Positions 43,086 to 53,756 are shown, numbered from the stretch's first letter. The stretch is DNA of 64,000 nt from an uncultured Lachnospira sp. (GCA_910589305.1 CAJUTV010000011.1:62001-126000); one strand, 5' to 3'. Numbers and translations: made by a program. The notes: a model not told the origin generated them from the letters alone.

Positions 43086-44159
43086 ATGGAAGCATTTTTA
43101 ATTCTTGAAGATGGAACAGTTTTTGTTGGAACAAGCATAGGTTCTTCTCGCGAAGTTATCAGTGAAATTGTTTTTAATACTTCAATGACAGGATACTTAG
43201 AGGTCCTTACAGACCCTTCATACGCCGGACAGGCAGTTACAATGACATATCCTCTAATTGGTAATTATGGTGTGTGTTATAAAGATATGGAGTCTTTAAA
43301 AGCATGGCCTGATGGCTATATTGTAAGAGAACTTTCAAGAATGGCAAGCAATTTTCGGTGTGAAGATTCTATACAAAAATTCCTTTGTGATAATGATATA
43401 CCTGGTATTGCAGGCATTGATACAAGAGCGCTCACAAAAATTCTTCGTCAAAAAGGTACAATGAACGGCATGATTACAACAAATAAAGATTTTAATCTTG
43501 ATGAGATACTTCCTAAGATTAAAGCGTACAAGGTTTTAGATGTTGTAAAAAAAGTCACCTGTAAAGAAAAGACTGTACTTCCAGGCAAAGGTGCAAAGGT
43601 GGCATTGCTTGATTTTGGGGCAAAACAAAATATTGCACATTCGCTTCATGCCAGAGGCTGTGAGGTTACCATTTATCCAGCATTTACAAAGGCAGAAGAG
43701 ATACTTGCAGATAATCCAGATGGTATTATGCTCTCAAATGGACCAGGAGACCCAAAAGATTGCGGTGCGATTATTGAGGAATTAAGAAAGTTGTATCAAA
43801 GTGATATTCCAATTTTTGCGATATGTCTTGGACATCAGCTTATGGCGCTTGCTATGGGAGCAGATACCCACAAGATGAAATATGGACATAGAGGAGCCAA
43901 TCATCCCGTTAAAGACCTTGAGACAGGAAGAGTTTATATTTCATCACAAAATCATGGTTATGTTGTTGATGAGCGTACCATTGACCCATCTGTGGCAAAG
44001 GTAGCATTTGAGAATGTCAATGATAAGACCAATGAGGGATTGTCGTATATTGGAAAGAAGATATTTACGGTTCAATTTCACCCAGAGGCATGTGCAGGAC
44101 CTACAGATACTGCATACCTTTTTGACCGATTTATAGATATGATGAAGAAGGAGGACTAA
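43086..44159 (+). CDS. carA: Carbamoyl phosphate synthetase, glutaminase subunit
   Basis: The 357-residue subunit splits glutamine to feed ammonia to CarB for pyrimidine and arginine synthesis. The N-terminal half has the small-subunit signature (EDGTVFVGTSIG, NTSMTGYLEVLTDPSY). The C-terminal class I amidotransferase has the nucleophile cysteine in FAICLGHQ and the His/Glu pair in FHPEA. I start at the ATG preceded by AGGTGA at five bases; the in-frame GTG nine bases earlier lies inside that site. It is followed by carB after four bases. Confidence 0.95.
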   Translation: MEAFLILEDGTVFVGTSIGSSREVISEIVFNTSMTGYLEVLTDPSYAGQAVTMTYPLIGNYGVCYKDMESLKAWPDGYIVRELSRMASNFRCEDSIQKFLCDNDIPGIAGIDTRALTKILRQKGTMNGMITTNKDFNLDEILPKIKAYKVLDVVKKVTCKEKTVLPGKGAKVALLDFGAKQNIAHSLHARGCEVTIYPAFTKAEEILADNPDGIMLSNGPGDPKDCGAIIEELRKLYQSDIPIFAICLGHQLMALAMGADTHKMKYGHRGANHPVKDLETGRVYISSQNHGYVVDERTIDPSVAKVAFENVNDKTNEGLSYIGKKIFTVQFHPEACAGPTDTAYLFDRFIDMMKKED

Positions 44160-44163
44160 TAAG

Positions 44164-47100
44164 ATGCCAAAGAATCCAGATATTAAAAAAGTATTAGTGA
44201 TTGGTTCAGGACCAATTGTAATTGGTCAGGCAGCCGAGTTTGATTATGCTGGTACACAGGCTTGTCGTTCGCTGAAGGAAGAGGGCATCGAAGTTGTATT
44301 AGTCAACTCTAACCCTGCTACGATTATGACTGATAAAGATATTGCAGATGAGGTTTATATTGAACCTCTTACAGTAAAGGCACTTGAACAGATTATTATA
44401 AAGGAAAAGCCAGACAGCATACTGCCGACACTGGGAGGACAAGCGGGATTAAATCTTGCTATGGAGATAGAAGAGACAGGCTTTTTAAAAGAACATCATG
44501 TAAAGCTTATTGGAACAACTGCGCTTACGATTAAAAAAGCAGAAGACCGACTGATGTTTAAAGAGACGATGGAAAAAATTAAAGAGCCATGTGCCGCTTC
44601 TCTAGTAGTAAATAATGTGGAAGATGGAGAAGTTTTTGCAAATAAAATTGGCTATCCAGTAGTACTGCGTCCCGCATATACACTTGGCGGTTCAGGCGGC
44701 GGCATTGCACATAATCCTGTTGAATTAAGAGAAATTTTGGAAAATGGACTTCGCCTTTCAAGAGTGGGAGAAGTTTTAGTTGAGCGTTGTATAGCCGGCT
44801 GGAAAGAAATTGAGTACGAAGTTATGCGAGACAGCAAAGGAAACTGCATAACCGTATGTAATATGGAAAATATTGACCCTGTTGGTGTCCATACAGGCGA
44901 TAGTATTGTTGTTGCGCCGTCTCAGACACTTTCCGATAAAGAATATCAGATGCTGCGAACATCAGCGCTGAATATTATTGATGAATTAGGTATTACAGGT
45001 GGGTGTAATGTACAGTATGCACTTCACCCAGATAGTTTTGAATACTGTGTAATAGAAGTGAATCCAAGAGTGAGCCGTTCGTCAGCGCTTGCCTCAAAGG
45101 CAACAGGTTATCCGATTGCAAAGGTTGCGGCAAAGATAGCGCTTGGCTATACATTAGATGAGATTAAAAATGCTATTACAGGCAAGACATATGCAAGTTT
45201 TGAGCCAACGCTTGACTATTGTGTTGTGAAGATGCCAAGACTTCCATTTGATAAATTTATATCTGCGAAGAGAACACTTACAACACAGATGAAGGCTACT
45301 GGAGAAGTGATGAGTATTGCAAATAACTTTGAAGGCGGCATTATGAAGGCAATCCGTTCTCTTGAACAGCATGTTGACAGCTTAATGTCCTATGATTTTA
45401 CAGCACTTACAGATGAGGAATTATTAGAAGAATTAGCAATTGTTGATGACAGAAGAATATGGAAGATAGCAGAAGGCTTAAGGCGTCATATGTCTCCAGT
45501 AAAAATCCATGATATGACGATGATAGACTTGTGGTTTATTGACAAGCTTCAGATTATTGTTGATATGGAAAATGCGTTAAAACGTGGTCCATTGACAAAA
45601 GAACTTCTTGCAGAGGCAAAAAGAATTGAGTTTCCAGACAATGTGATTGGAGCATTGACAGGTCACACAGAAAAAGAAATTAAGCAGATGCGTGATACGT
45701 ATGATATTCATGCAGTCTTTAAGATGGTTGACACATGTGCTGCTGAATTTGAGGCGACAACGCCGTATTATTATTCCGTATATGGCAGTGAAAATGAAGC
45801 GATTGAGACAAAAGACCGCAAAAAGGTTCTGGTTTTAGGTTCTGGTCCTATCCGTATCGGACAGGGAATTGAGTTTGATTTTTGCTCGGTACACTGTACA
45901 TGGTCATTTGAGCAGCAAGGCTATGAAACCATTATTATTAATAACAACCCAGAGACCGTTTCTACAGACTTTGATATAGCAGATAAACTGTATTTTGAGC
46001 CATTGACGCCAGAAGATGTTGAGAGTATTGTTGATTTTGAAAAACCAGACGGTGCAGTTGTTCAGTTTGGCGGTCAGACGGCAATAAAATTGACGGAAGC
46101 GCTGATGAAGATGGGCGTTCCAATACTTGGAACAAGTGCAGAAGATGTGGATGCGGCTGAGGATAGAGAGTTATTTGACAAGATTTTAGAGCAGTGCGGT
46201 ATTCCAAGAGCAAAAGGTCATACGGTATTTACAGTTGATGAGGCACTCGAAGCTGCCAATAAGCTTGGTTATCCTGTTTTAGTACGACCATCGTATGTGC
46301 TTGGCGGACAAGGAATGCAGATTGCTGTATCCGACGAAGATGTTGTTGAGTTTATGAATATTATCAATCGAATAAAACAAGACCATCCAATACTTGTAGA
46401 TAAGTATCTTATGGGAAAAGAGATTGAAGTGGATGCGGTGTGTGACGGTGAGGACATTTTGATTCCAGGAATTATGGAACATATTGAGAGAGCAGGTATC
46501 CATTCAGGGGATAGTATATCCGTATATCCTGCCAAGTCGCTGACACCGGAAATTACCGATATGATAGTTGATTACACGGCAAAATTAGCGCGTTCACTTC
46601 ATGTAAAAGGATTGATTAATATTCAGTTTATTGTTTATCAAAATCAGGTTTATGTGATTGAAGTAAATCCACGTTCAAGCCGTACCGTGCCATATATCAG
46701 TAAAGTAACAGGTATTCCAATTGTAAAGCTTGCAACAAAAGTTATTACAGGAAGCAAAATTAAAGATTTAGGATATATGCCAGGACTGCAAAAAAATGCA
46801 GATTATTATGCAATAAAAATGCCTGTATTTTCATTTGAGAAAATTCGCGGTGCGGATATTACGATGGGACCAGAAATGAAGTCAACAGGAGAATGTTTAG
46901 GTATATCAAAAGACTTTGACGAGGCATTATTTAAGGCATTTCAGGGCGCAGGCATCTGTTTGCCAAAACATAAACAGATTATTATGACATTGGCGGATGC
47001 AGACAAAGAAGACGGAATTGATATTGCACAGCGATTTGAAAAGTTGGGTTACAAGATATATGCTTCAAGAGGAACAGCAAAGGTTCTTAAAGAACATGGT

Positions 47101-47364
47101 GTTCATGCAATTAAGGTCAATAAAATCGGACAGGAAGCACCAACATTGCTTGACTTGATATTAGAGCATAAAATTGATTTGATTATTGATACGCCAGAAA
47201 ATGGCATTGAGAGAGCAGGCGATGGTTTTCTTATCAGGCGTTATGCTATTGAGACAGGCGTTCATTGTCTTACAAGTCTTGATACAGCACATGCGCTTAT
47301 ATCAAGTCTTGAACACGCATTTAACAATGAAGACCTTACAATTATTGATATTGCAAAAATATAA
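44164..47364 (+). CDS. carB: Carbamoyl phosphate synthetase, large subunit
   Basis: The 1066-residue subunit holds two ATP-grasp halves: first VLVIGSGPIVIGQAAEFDYAG and VLRPAYTLGGSGGG, then VLVLGSGPIRIGQGIEFDF and VRPSYVLGGQGM. A C-terminal MGS-like regulatory domain follows (KLGYKIYASRGTAKVL). It makes carbamoyl phosphate from bicarbonate, ammonia and two ATP. The length is that of the full single-chain enzyme. GAAGGAGGAC precedes the ATG. Confidence 0.97.
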   Translation: MPKNPDIKKVLVIGSGPIVIGQAAEFDYAGTQACRSLKEEGIEVVLVNSNPATIMTDKDIADEVYIEPLTVKALEQIIIKEKPDSILPTLGGQAGLNLAMEIEETGFLKEHHVKLIGTTALTIKKAEDRLMFKETMEKIKEPCAASLVVNNVEDGEVFANKIGYPVVLRPAYTLGGSGGGIAHNPVELREILENGLRLSRVGEVLVERCIAGWKEIEYEVMRDSKGNCITVCNMENIDPVGVHTGDSIVVAPSQTLSDKEYQMLRTSALNIIDELGITGGCNVQYALHPDSFEYCVIEVNPRVSRSSALASKATGYPIAKVAAKIALGYTLDEIKNAITGKTYASFEPTLDYCVVKMPRLPFDKFISAKRTLTTQMKATGEVMSIANNFEGGIMKAIRSLEQHVDSLMSYDFTALTDEELLEELAIVDDRRIWKIAEGLRRHMSPVKIHDMTMIDLWFIDKLQIIVDMENALKRGPLTKELLAEAKRIEFPDNVIGALTGHTEKEIKQMRDTYDIHAVFKMVDTCAAEFEATTPYYYSVYGSENEAIETKDRKKVLVLGSGPIRIGQGIEFDFCSVHCTWSFEQQGYETIIINNNPETVSTDFDIADKLYFEPLTPEDVESIVDFEKPDGAVVQFGGQTAIKLTEALMKMGVPILGTSAEDVDAAEDRELFDKILEQCGIPRAKGHTVFTVDEALEAANKLGYPVLVRPSYVLGGQGMQIAVSDEDVVEFMNIINRIKQDHPILVDKYLMGKEIEVDAVCDGEDILIPGIMEHIERAGIHSGDSISVYPAKSLTPEITDMIVDYTAKLARSLHVKGLINIQFIVYQNQVYVIEVNPRSSRTVPYISKVTGIPIVKLATKVITGSKIKDLGYMPGLQKNADYYAIKMPVFSFEKIRGADITMGPEMKSTGECLGISKDFDEALFKAFQGAGICLPKHKQIIMTLADADKEDGIDIAQRFEKLGYKIYASRGTAKVLKEHGVHAIKVNKIGQEAPTLLDLILEHKIDLIIDTPENGIERAGDGFLIRRYAIETGVHCLTSLDTAHALISSLEHAFNNEDLTIIDIAKI

Positions 47365-47390
47365 TATGTATTGTTTGAAGTATAGAAATT

Positions 47391-47462
47391 ACAGGTTTGC
47401 AGATGTGCTTAAAGGGCGTTGCTGTCATAAAAAATGATAAAAAACAAACATTGCAAACCTGT
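47391..47462. repeat. Inverted repeat after carB
   Basis: ACAGGTTTGCA and TGCAAACCTGT are perfect 11-bp arms 50 bases apart, spanning most of the gap to the next gene. It could be a weak terminator or a small structured RNA. No T-run follows. Confidence 0.5.
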
Positions 47463-47491
47463 CAAGCACTAAGGTGCAGAAATGAGGAATT

Positions 47492-48448
47492 ATGGATGCT
47501 AAAAGAGCAAATGATTTATTAAGGCATATAACACAAGACAAAGATTGTGGACTTACAATGGTAACAAGGCTGCCGCTTGCGGATTGTATTTATTTGGTTA
47601 ATGTTATTTTGCCAAAATGCTTAAAAGAGGCACAAGATAAAAACAATGAAAATGATACAGGCTTTTTTAACGAAATGATTAATCGATACTATCCAATTGC
47701 GATACAAAAGATTAAAAATACAGAGCGATTATGGATAGCTTACAGTGATTTAACAGGGTATCCATATATGTTGGATAGAGATTTAATTATCTTATATAAC
47801 TATTCAGAAAATCAAAGTATACAGAAAAAATTAAATATGGCTGGTTATAGGGTTGTATTTGGCGGCCTTGACCAAGATACATTTAAGATGGAAGTCGGAC
47901 ATATGTACCGTAATGGCTATAAGAGAATACGTTTTATGGATGGAAAGTCAGAGCCTTTTATTGTTGATAGAGAAGATATATATGCTTACGATGATTTTTA
48001 TAGTGATGACTATATGACAAATCCTGCATGTTCAGCAGCCATGATAAATTATTTTCAAGAATTAAGAAAACAAGCGCCTGCAAAAGAAAGAGCTAGTATG
48101 ATTAAGCAAAGAGAAGATTTGATGTTTCAGGCGATGGTGGAATCAGAATTTATGGTGCCTTGTATTAAGACTGAAAATGATGAGGAAGTCGAGATACAGC
48201 TTCCGTTTATTGATGTAACACAAAGAGTTGCCGAAAAACAGGAAGATGAGAAGGTTATTGCCTTACCAGCATTTACAGATGGATATGAGATGAATAAGTG
48301 TTATAAGGAACATCAAGAACATATGTTATATACATTTAATGATTTGATGCAGCTTGTAAATGAATTGGATACATCAGGAATCATTATTGATTGTTTGGGA
48401 ATTAGCTTTTTTATGCGAAAAAATGTGATGGAACAAGTGAATCGATAA
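47492..48448 (+). CDS. SseB-like domain protein
   Basis: The 318-residue soluble protein has a C-terminal half that resembles the SseB N-terminal domain family (FQAMVESEFMVPC, then VIALPAFTDGYEM and IIIDCLGISFFM). The N-terminal half is unrecognised. Its function in Firmicutes is unknown. The ribosome-binding site lies in GTGCAGAAATGAGGAATT, a leader word found before three other genes here. Confidence 0.6.
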   Translation: MDAKRANDLLRHITQDKDCGLTMVTRLPLADCIYLVNVILPKCLKEAQDKNNENDTGFFNEMINRYYPIAIQKIKNTERLWIAYSDLTGYPYMLDRDLIILYNYSENQSIQKKLNMAGYRVVFGGLDQDTFKMEVGHMYRNGYKRIRFMDGKSEPFIVDREDIYAYDDFYSDDYMTNPACSAAMINYFQELRKQAPAKERASMIKQREDLMFQAMVESEFMVPCIKTENDEEVEIQLPFIDVTQRVAEKQEDEKVIALPAFTDGYEMNKCYKEHQEHMLYTFNDLMQLVNELDTSGIIIDCLGISFFMRKNVMEQVNR

Positions 48449-48504
48449 TAAAAAATGAAAATGCTGTGATAGAATTAAATGAATAAAATAAGGTGTTATA
48501 AAAA

Positions 48505-49230
48505 TTGAAAATAAAAAATATTATAAAATCTGAAAATTATAAAAAATATTTTAAAGTTCCTTTTATGATGGGACCAAACTGCTTGAGGCTTTTGGATGAA
48601 TTACTTGAAGAGTATCCATTGCAATATACATCAGACAATCTAGTTTTGGATTTAGGCTGCGGCAGTGGTGTAACTAGTTTGTTTATAGCCAATGAAACAG
48701 GGGCAACGGTATATGCAAACGATTTATGGATTTCAGAAGAAGAAAATCGTCAGCGTTTTGCGAATTGGAATATGCAGGATAAATTGATTCCTGTGCATGA
48801 AGATGCCACAAATCTACATTTTGACAAAGAACAATTTGATGCGTTGATTAGCATTGATTCCTATCATTATTTTGCTGGAAAAGAGGGATTTTTTGCTAAT
48901 AACATTCTGCCTTATATAAAGAGTGGAGGAATAGTACTTATTGCAATACCTGGCATTAAAAATGAATATGATGGGCAAAGTGAGGAACTGCTTACAACAT
49001 GGTTAGGGGAAGAAGCATATATGTTTCAAAGTGCTGATTTTTGGAAGCGAATTATTGGAAAGCATGAAGATATTGAAGAAGTCAGAACTTGGGAAATGTC
49101 ATTGTTTGAGTTGGCTTGGCAGGAATGGTTTGACACAAACCATAAATTTGCATTGGATGATAAAAAATATTTTGAAAGCATCATTAAACCATTTACTACT
49201 TTTGTTGGCATTATGGTTAAGAAGAAATAA
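48505..49230 (+). CDS. SAM-dependent methyltransferase, class I
   Basis: The 241-residue protein has the class I methyltransferase fold: LVLDLGCGSGVTSLF as motif I, an acidic end of strand 2 (ANDLW), DATN, and DALISIDSYHYF as motif IV. It starts at TTG with AAGGTG nine bases upstream. The substrate is unknown; the family resembles small-molecule methyltransferases. A strong terminator follows. Confidence 0.83.
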   Translation: MKIKNIIKSENYKKYFKVPFMMGPNCLRLLDELLEEYPLQYTSDNLVLDLGCGSGVTSLFIANETGATVYANDLWISEEENRQRFANWNMQDKLIPVHEDATNLHFDKEQFDALISIDSYHYFAGKEGFFANNILPYIKSGGIVLIAIPGIKNEYDGQSEELLTTWLGEEAYMFQSADFWKRIIGKHEDIEEVRTWEMSLFELAWQEWFDTNHKFALDDKKYFESIIKPFTTFVGIMVKKK

Positions 49231-49295
49231 AAAATTAAGAAAAAGTATTATTTATGTAAAAAGATTACACATATCATAATCGTATTGGCACAAGT

Positions 49296-49321
49296 AAGGG
49301 CGAGTTGTCTCGCCCTTTTTT
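49296..49321. terminator. Terminator between the methyltransferase and the Bce operon
   Basis: AAGGGCGAG, loop TTGT, CTCGCCCTT, then TTTT: a perfect 9-bp stem. It ends the plus-strand gene and lies just after the minus-strand kinase stop, so it may serve both. Confidence 0.88.
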
Positions 49322-49322
49322 G

Positions 49323-50339
49323 TTATGTGTCTGATGAGGCTAAATTATGGTATATGCTATTTTTAGGAAAAAGGATATGAACTTCTGTATATTGTCCTTT
49401 TATGGAGTTGATTTTTAAATTTAAACCAAGTTTTTCACATAATTTATTTGATAAATAAAGTCCCATTCCAGTGGAATATTTTTTCTTTCTATCCATTCCT
49501 GTAAATCCTTTTTCATAAATTCTGTCTAAATCCGATTCGTCAATGCCGCAGCCATTGTCTTTAATTGTTAAAATAACATTATTTTTATTGTTTTGACTGA
49601 ATATTTCTATTTTTTTATTTGATTTATCCAAATATTTTATACAATTTTGAATGATTTGAGATAGTATAAATACAATCCATTTCTCATCGGTATAAATTTT
49701 ATTATTTAAATGATGAATATTTAATTGTATTTTTTCGTTTAATATATAGCGTCTATATTTTAATAGTACATTGTGAACAACCTCTTCTAATTGTAATTCT
49801 GTGACAAAATAATCTTTTTCGGTATAATTGCTTCTAGCATAAAAAAGCATTTGTTCTACAAATTCATTAATTTTGTCAATTTCACTTTTTAAAACAAAAT
49901 CCTTATTATTGTCAAAAGTTAGAGATAATGCTGCAATGGGAGTCTTTATTTCGTGAACGAAATTTTCAATATATTCTTGATAGTTTAAAAAATCTTTTTC
50001 CAGTTGTCCAATCTTATCATTCATTGCTTTGCAGGAATGTTTTAGCGCATAGTAGTATGCTTTATTTTCTAATTGAAAAGGTTTTTTTAATATATCAGCT
50101 ATTAAATATTTTTCTTCTAAATCATCTACTAAGGATATAATTTTTTTGTATTTTTTTATAGTAAACAAATACTCTATGAATAGGTATAAAATAATCAGCA
50201 ATATTAGTAATAAAGTAGTGATTGCTATATAATATAATGGCATATTAACTAAATATAATATTCCTATAACGATAAATATAAAACTTGTTTGAAATAGAAT
50301 AAAAAATATTTTTTCTTCCAAAAAGGGTATAAATTTCAT
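49323..50339 (-). CDS. Bce-type intramembrane-sensing histidine kinase
   Basis: The 338-residue kinase has two N-terminal membrane helices with almost no outside loop, as in BceS-type kinases that sense through their ABC partner. The phosphate-accepting histidine is in FVHEIKTPIAAL. The ATP site has QIIQNCIKYLDK, DNGCGID and GMGLYLSNKL. Its start overlaps the regulator stop by four bases. It would phosphorylate the response regulator when the transporter binds an antimicrobial peptide. Confidence 0.9.
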   Translation of the reverse strand: MKFIPFLEEKIFFILFQTSFIFIVIGILYLVNMPLYYIAITTLLLILLIILYLFIEYLFTIKKYKKIISLVDDLEEKYLIADILKKPFQLENKAYYYALKHSCKAMNDKIGQLEKDFLNYQEYIENFVHEIKTPIAALSLTFDNNKDFVLKSEIDKINEFVEQMLFYARSNYTEKDYFVTELQLEEVVHNVLLKYRRYILNEKIQLNIHHLNNKIYTDEKWIVFILSQIIQNCIKYLDKSNKKIEIFSQNNKNNVILTIKDNGCGIDESDLDRIYEKGFTGMDRKKKYSTGMGLYLSNKLCEKLGLNLKINSIKGQYTEVHILFPKNSIYHNLASSDT

Positions 50340-50995
50340 AGTTTAAATCCTATGCCTCTAATATTTTTTATTAAGTCGTTTATTCCTATCTGTCGTGCTT
50401 TCTTTCGCAATCTGGTGATATTTACCATTAAAATATTTTCATCTAAATAATATTTGTCATTCCATAATTTATCTAACAGTTCATCTTTAGTAATAATTCT
50501 ATCGCCACTCATAAAGAAATAATATAAAATTTTAAATTCATTTCGAGTTAATTCTATTTCCATATCATCTTTTTTTAATATTGATAAATGTAAATCGAGA
50601 GTGTATCCATTTTTACTGATTTCTTTATAATTTTGAGGATTTGATAAATGGATTGCTCTTTTTATTTTTTCTAATAAAATCATAGTGTCATAAGGCTTGG
50701 TGATAAAATCAATACCACCTGCTTTAATACTCATTAGTTCATCTTTCGTCGTATCTCTGCATGTAACAAATATTACTGGAATATTCCTAGTTGCTTTAAT
50801 TTGTTTACAAATTTCATATCCGTTTTGGAAAGGGAGATTTATATCGAGCAAAATTAAATCAGGATTGCAATTATTTAATTCTTCATAAATAGCTGAAAAA
50901 TTTTTGATAAGTATTACTTTATACGAATTTCTTTTTAATAATTTTTTTAATTCCTCTCTAATTTTACAGTCATCTTCAATGATTGCTATATTCAT
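50336..50995 (-). CDS. Bce-type response regulator, OmpR family
   Basis: The 219-residue protein has a receiver domain with the phosphorylated aspartate in LILLDINLP, a lysine in ITKPYD, and a C-terminal winged helix (MEIELTRNEFKILYYF). It probably binds the operator upstream of the ATPase gene. It is co-translated with the kinase and lies 33 bases after the permease. Confidence 0.92.
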   Translation of the reverse strand: MNIAIIEDDCKIREELKKLLKRNSYKVILIKNFSAIYEELNNCNPDLILLDINLPFQNGYEICKQIKATRNIPVIFVTCRDTTKDELMSIKAGGIDFITKPYDTMILLEKIKRAIHLSNPQNYKEISKNGYTLDLHLSILKKDDMEIELTRNEFKILYYFFMSGDRIITKDELLDKLWNDKYYLDENILMVNITRLRKKARQIGINDLIKNIRGIGFKL

Positions 50996-51028
50996 TATTA
51001 CCTTATTGTACCTCCCTTATAAAAAATG

Positions 51029-53002
51029 TTAAACTTCTTTTATATTTCTTTTAAAGCTAAAATATGTGGCAACGTAATACACAACATAGATTACTAGAAA
51101 TTGCCCTAATGAACCTAAAAAATAAAATAGATAAATGCCATTATTTGCAAGTATTATTTTGTAAACATTGTTTATCGAATAAACTAAGAAAAAGTTAATT
51201 ATAATAGGGTATAAAACAGGAATACCAAATAATATTAGTAATTGTTTTTTGATTGTTTTATAAATATTTTCATCTTTAACACCTAAATTGCTCAAAACGT
51301 TATATCGATATTTATATTTATTAGAATCGCTTAAAGATTGAATTGCTATTATTGTTCCAACACTTGCGATAAATATAAAAGCCATATATATGCAAATAGT
51401 AGATATAATCATTGTCATTGTATTGGTTTCTTCTTCGAGTTCACCTTTTACCATTACATTATAATAAGTTGTAACTTCTTTACCCTCTTTATTAATATGT
51501 GTTAAATATTTTTTAAGTTTTGTTTTAATCTTTTCTCTTAGTGCCGAAGTCGTTTTTTCAAGTGTATTTACTATCAGATGACTTTCGTCGGATTCTAAAT
51601 TATATATGGCTTCATCTGGTACAATAATAGTGTAGCCGGTATTTGATAATCTCACCCAAAAATTATTTGTAATAAAATCTTTTTGTTGTAATTTTAAGCC
51701 GTTTGATAATGTGATTGCCTTTATTTTAGAAAAACTTTCATCATTTTTATAACTCAAATGGGCTATTATGCTATATTCGTTTTTATTTAAGGAGATTTTA
51801 CCTTTTCCTCTTAATTCCAATAATCTATTATAGTCGCTTAATTTGATAACAGAATCATATTTTTTTTCGTCGCTTGTATAATCATAACTTGGCAGAGTTT
51901 TTAAAAATCTTGCTTCTTTATCTTTATATATGTCATAGATAAAATGATTCTTTATAGTATAATCTTCTTTAATAACTTCTAAATAGTCTTTTAGATGTTC
52001 TTTTTTATCCATTACTGAAATATCATAAGGCGAATCCAATTCAATTTGATAATCGTATGCGCCTTTATTTAAACTTGAAATATTTAGGAGAAATAGTGCA
52101 AGAGTAATAAGCATGGATAATGTTCCCAACACAAAACCCATTGTTTTTGCTTTTGCACAAAAGGTTCTTGCTATAAATAAGTTGTCCTTACTATATTTTA
52201 TTTTTTTGTTATTTAAGACAATAGATAATATCAAATCACCTACACTAATCATAACGCCATATATGCTGATGATTAAGAGAATAAAGCACCCTAGTGCAAT
52301 CGTTAGTATGGATGAATCGTAAACATTGGCTTGAAATTTTATATTCCATAAAATTAAAGCAAAAATTCCGATACAAATACTGATTAAAAATAAAATATTT
52401 CTATGTTTTTTTGATTTTGTTATGTTCCTTTCGTTTTGTTTTTCCAAAGTTAATAAGTCGTTGATAGAGGATTTTTTCATTTTTTTATTGGCAAACCATA
52501 ATACTAAAAGATAAATAATAGAAACATATATTGATAATAAAATAATGGATTTTAAGTTTAGGTGTATAAATATTGCTTGTGGTAATTCTAGTATCTTTAC
52601 TATAAAAATAGACAAAAACTGACTTACTATAAATCCTATGGGGATTGATATAATAAAGGCGGCAAACCCTAATAAAAGACTCTCTAAAAGAAACATTCTA
52701 TTGATTTTTCTTTTTTTGATTCCAAGCAGCAAATACATGCCAAACTCTTTGCTTCGCTTTTCAAATATAAACTTAGTTGTGTAGTTTATTAAAAAACAAA
52801 TTACTCCTAAAACGACTGCATTTATAAAATACATGATATATTGAAATGTATCGAGTCCTTTTGATAGTTTCATAACGGCATCGGAAGTTGAAATTAAGTT
52901 TAGTGCAAATATGAGTGCAAAAGAAATAATAATTGTTAATAAATATATAATATAGTCTTTTGCACTTCTTTTAACATTTCTTATTGCTAATTTATATAAC
53001 AT
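51029..53002 (-). CDS. BceB-type ABC permease
   Basis: The 657-residue permease has FtsX-type membrane segments: one near the N-terminus, a set between 55 and 300, and three at the C-terminus, with one large outside domain (about 310-530), the layout of BceB-like peptide-sensing permeases. It overlaps the ATPase gene by 11 bases. Together they detect and release antimicrobial peptides from lipid-cycle targets; the exact peptide is unknown. Confidence 0.9.
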   Translation of the reverse strand: MLYKLAIRNVKRSAKDYIIYLLTIIISFALIFALNLISTSDAVMKLSKGLDTFQYIMYFINAVVLGVICFLINYTTKFIFEKRSKEFGMYLLLGIKKRKINRMFLLESLLLGFAAFIISIPIGFIVSQFLSIFIVKILELPQAIFIHLNLKSIILLSIYVSIIYLLVLWFANKKMKKSSINDLLTLEKQNERNITKSKKHRNILFLISICIGIFALILWNIKFQANVYDSSILTIALGCFILLIISIYGVMISVGDLILSIVLNNKKIKYSKDNLFIARTFCAKAKTMGFVLGTLSMLITLALFLLNISSLNKGAYDYQIELDSPYDISVMDKKEHLKDYLEVIKEDYTIKNHFIYDIYKDKEARFLKTLPSYDYTSDEKKYDSVIKLSDYNRLLELRGKGKISLNKNEYSIIAHLSYKNDESFSKIKAITLSNGLKLQQKDFITNNFWVRLSNTGYTIIVPDEAIYNLESDESHLIVNTLEKTTSALREKIKTKLKKYLTHINKEGKEVTTYYNVMVKGELEEETNTMTMIISTICIYMAFIFIASVGTIIAIQSLSDSNKYKYRYNVLSNLGVKDENIYKTIKKQLLILFGIPVLYPIIINFFLVYSINNVYKIILANNGIYLFYFLGSLGQFLVIYVVYYVATYFSFKRNIKEV

Positions 53003-53756
53003 TGTCTACATCACCTCCTAGTAATGTAAGTATATCAATAATTTCATTAAAAAATTTTTTTCTTGTTTTTTCGCCTTTGATTATTTCATTAAAAATCTTA
53101 CCATCTTTTAAAAATAAAACTCGATTACAAAAGCTTGCTGAAAAGGAATCATGTGTAACCATTAAAATAGTTGCTTTTAAATCAGTATTCATCTGTTCCA
53201 TTGTTTCTAATAACATCCTCGAAGATTTGCTGTCTAATGCTCCTGTCGGCTCGTCTGCAAGAATTATTTTAGGATTATTTATCAATGCTCTCGCACAGGC
53301 ACATCGTTGTTTTTGTCCTCCAGATACTTCATAAGGGAATTTTTTTAATATGTCACTTATCCCTAATTTTGTTGCTATTGTGACTACTTTCTTATCAATT
53401 TCTTTTACATCTTCCTTATTTATTATTAAAGATAACGCAATATTTTCTTCAATAGTCATTGTATCCAATAAATTAAAATCTTGAAATATAAAGCCCAGAT
53501 TTTCTTTTCTAAAGTCGGCTAATTCATCTTCCTTAATTTTGGTTATATCTTTGTTGCCAATAGTAATAAAGCCGCTTGTTGGTGCGTCAATCGTTGAAAT
53601 ACAATGAAGCAGTGTTGTTTTGCCGCTTCCGCTTGCCCCCATTATAGCGACAAACTCCCCTTTATTAACATTAAACGAAATGCCATTTACTGCTTTTGTA
53701 ATATTTGTATTTACACCATAATATTTTTTTAGATTTTCAATTTTTAAAACGTACAT
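52992..53756 (-). CDS. BceA-type ABC ATPase
   Basis: The 254-residue ATPase has all motifs: Walker A GASGSGKTT, Q-loop, signature VSGGQKQR, Walker B IILADEPTGALD, and an H-loop histidine in VTHD. It heads the four-gene operon (ATPase, permease, regulator, kinase). Contrast the two degenerate ABC ATPases elsewhere in the window. CGTTTTAAAAATTG begins its sequence after a GGGAGAATG start region. Confidence 0.93.
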   Translation of the reverse strand: MYVLKIENLKKYYGVNTNITKAVNGISFNVNKGEFVAIMGASGSGKTTLLHCISTIDAPTSGFITIGNKDITKIKEDELADFRKENLGFIFQDFNLLDTMTIEENIALSLIINKEDVKEIDKKVVTIATKLGISDILKKFPYEVSGGQKQRCACARALINNPKIILADEPTGALDSKSSRMLLETMEQMNTDLKATILMVTHDSFSASFCNRVLFLKDGKIFNEIIKGEKTRKKFFNEIIDILTLLGGDVDNVI

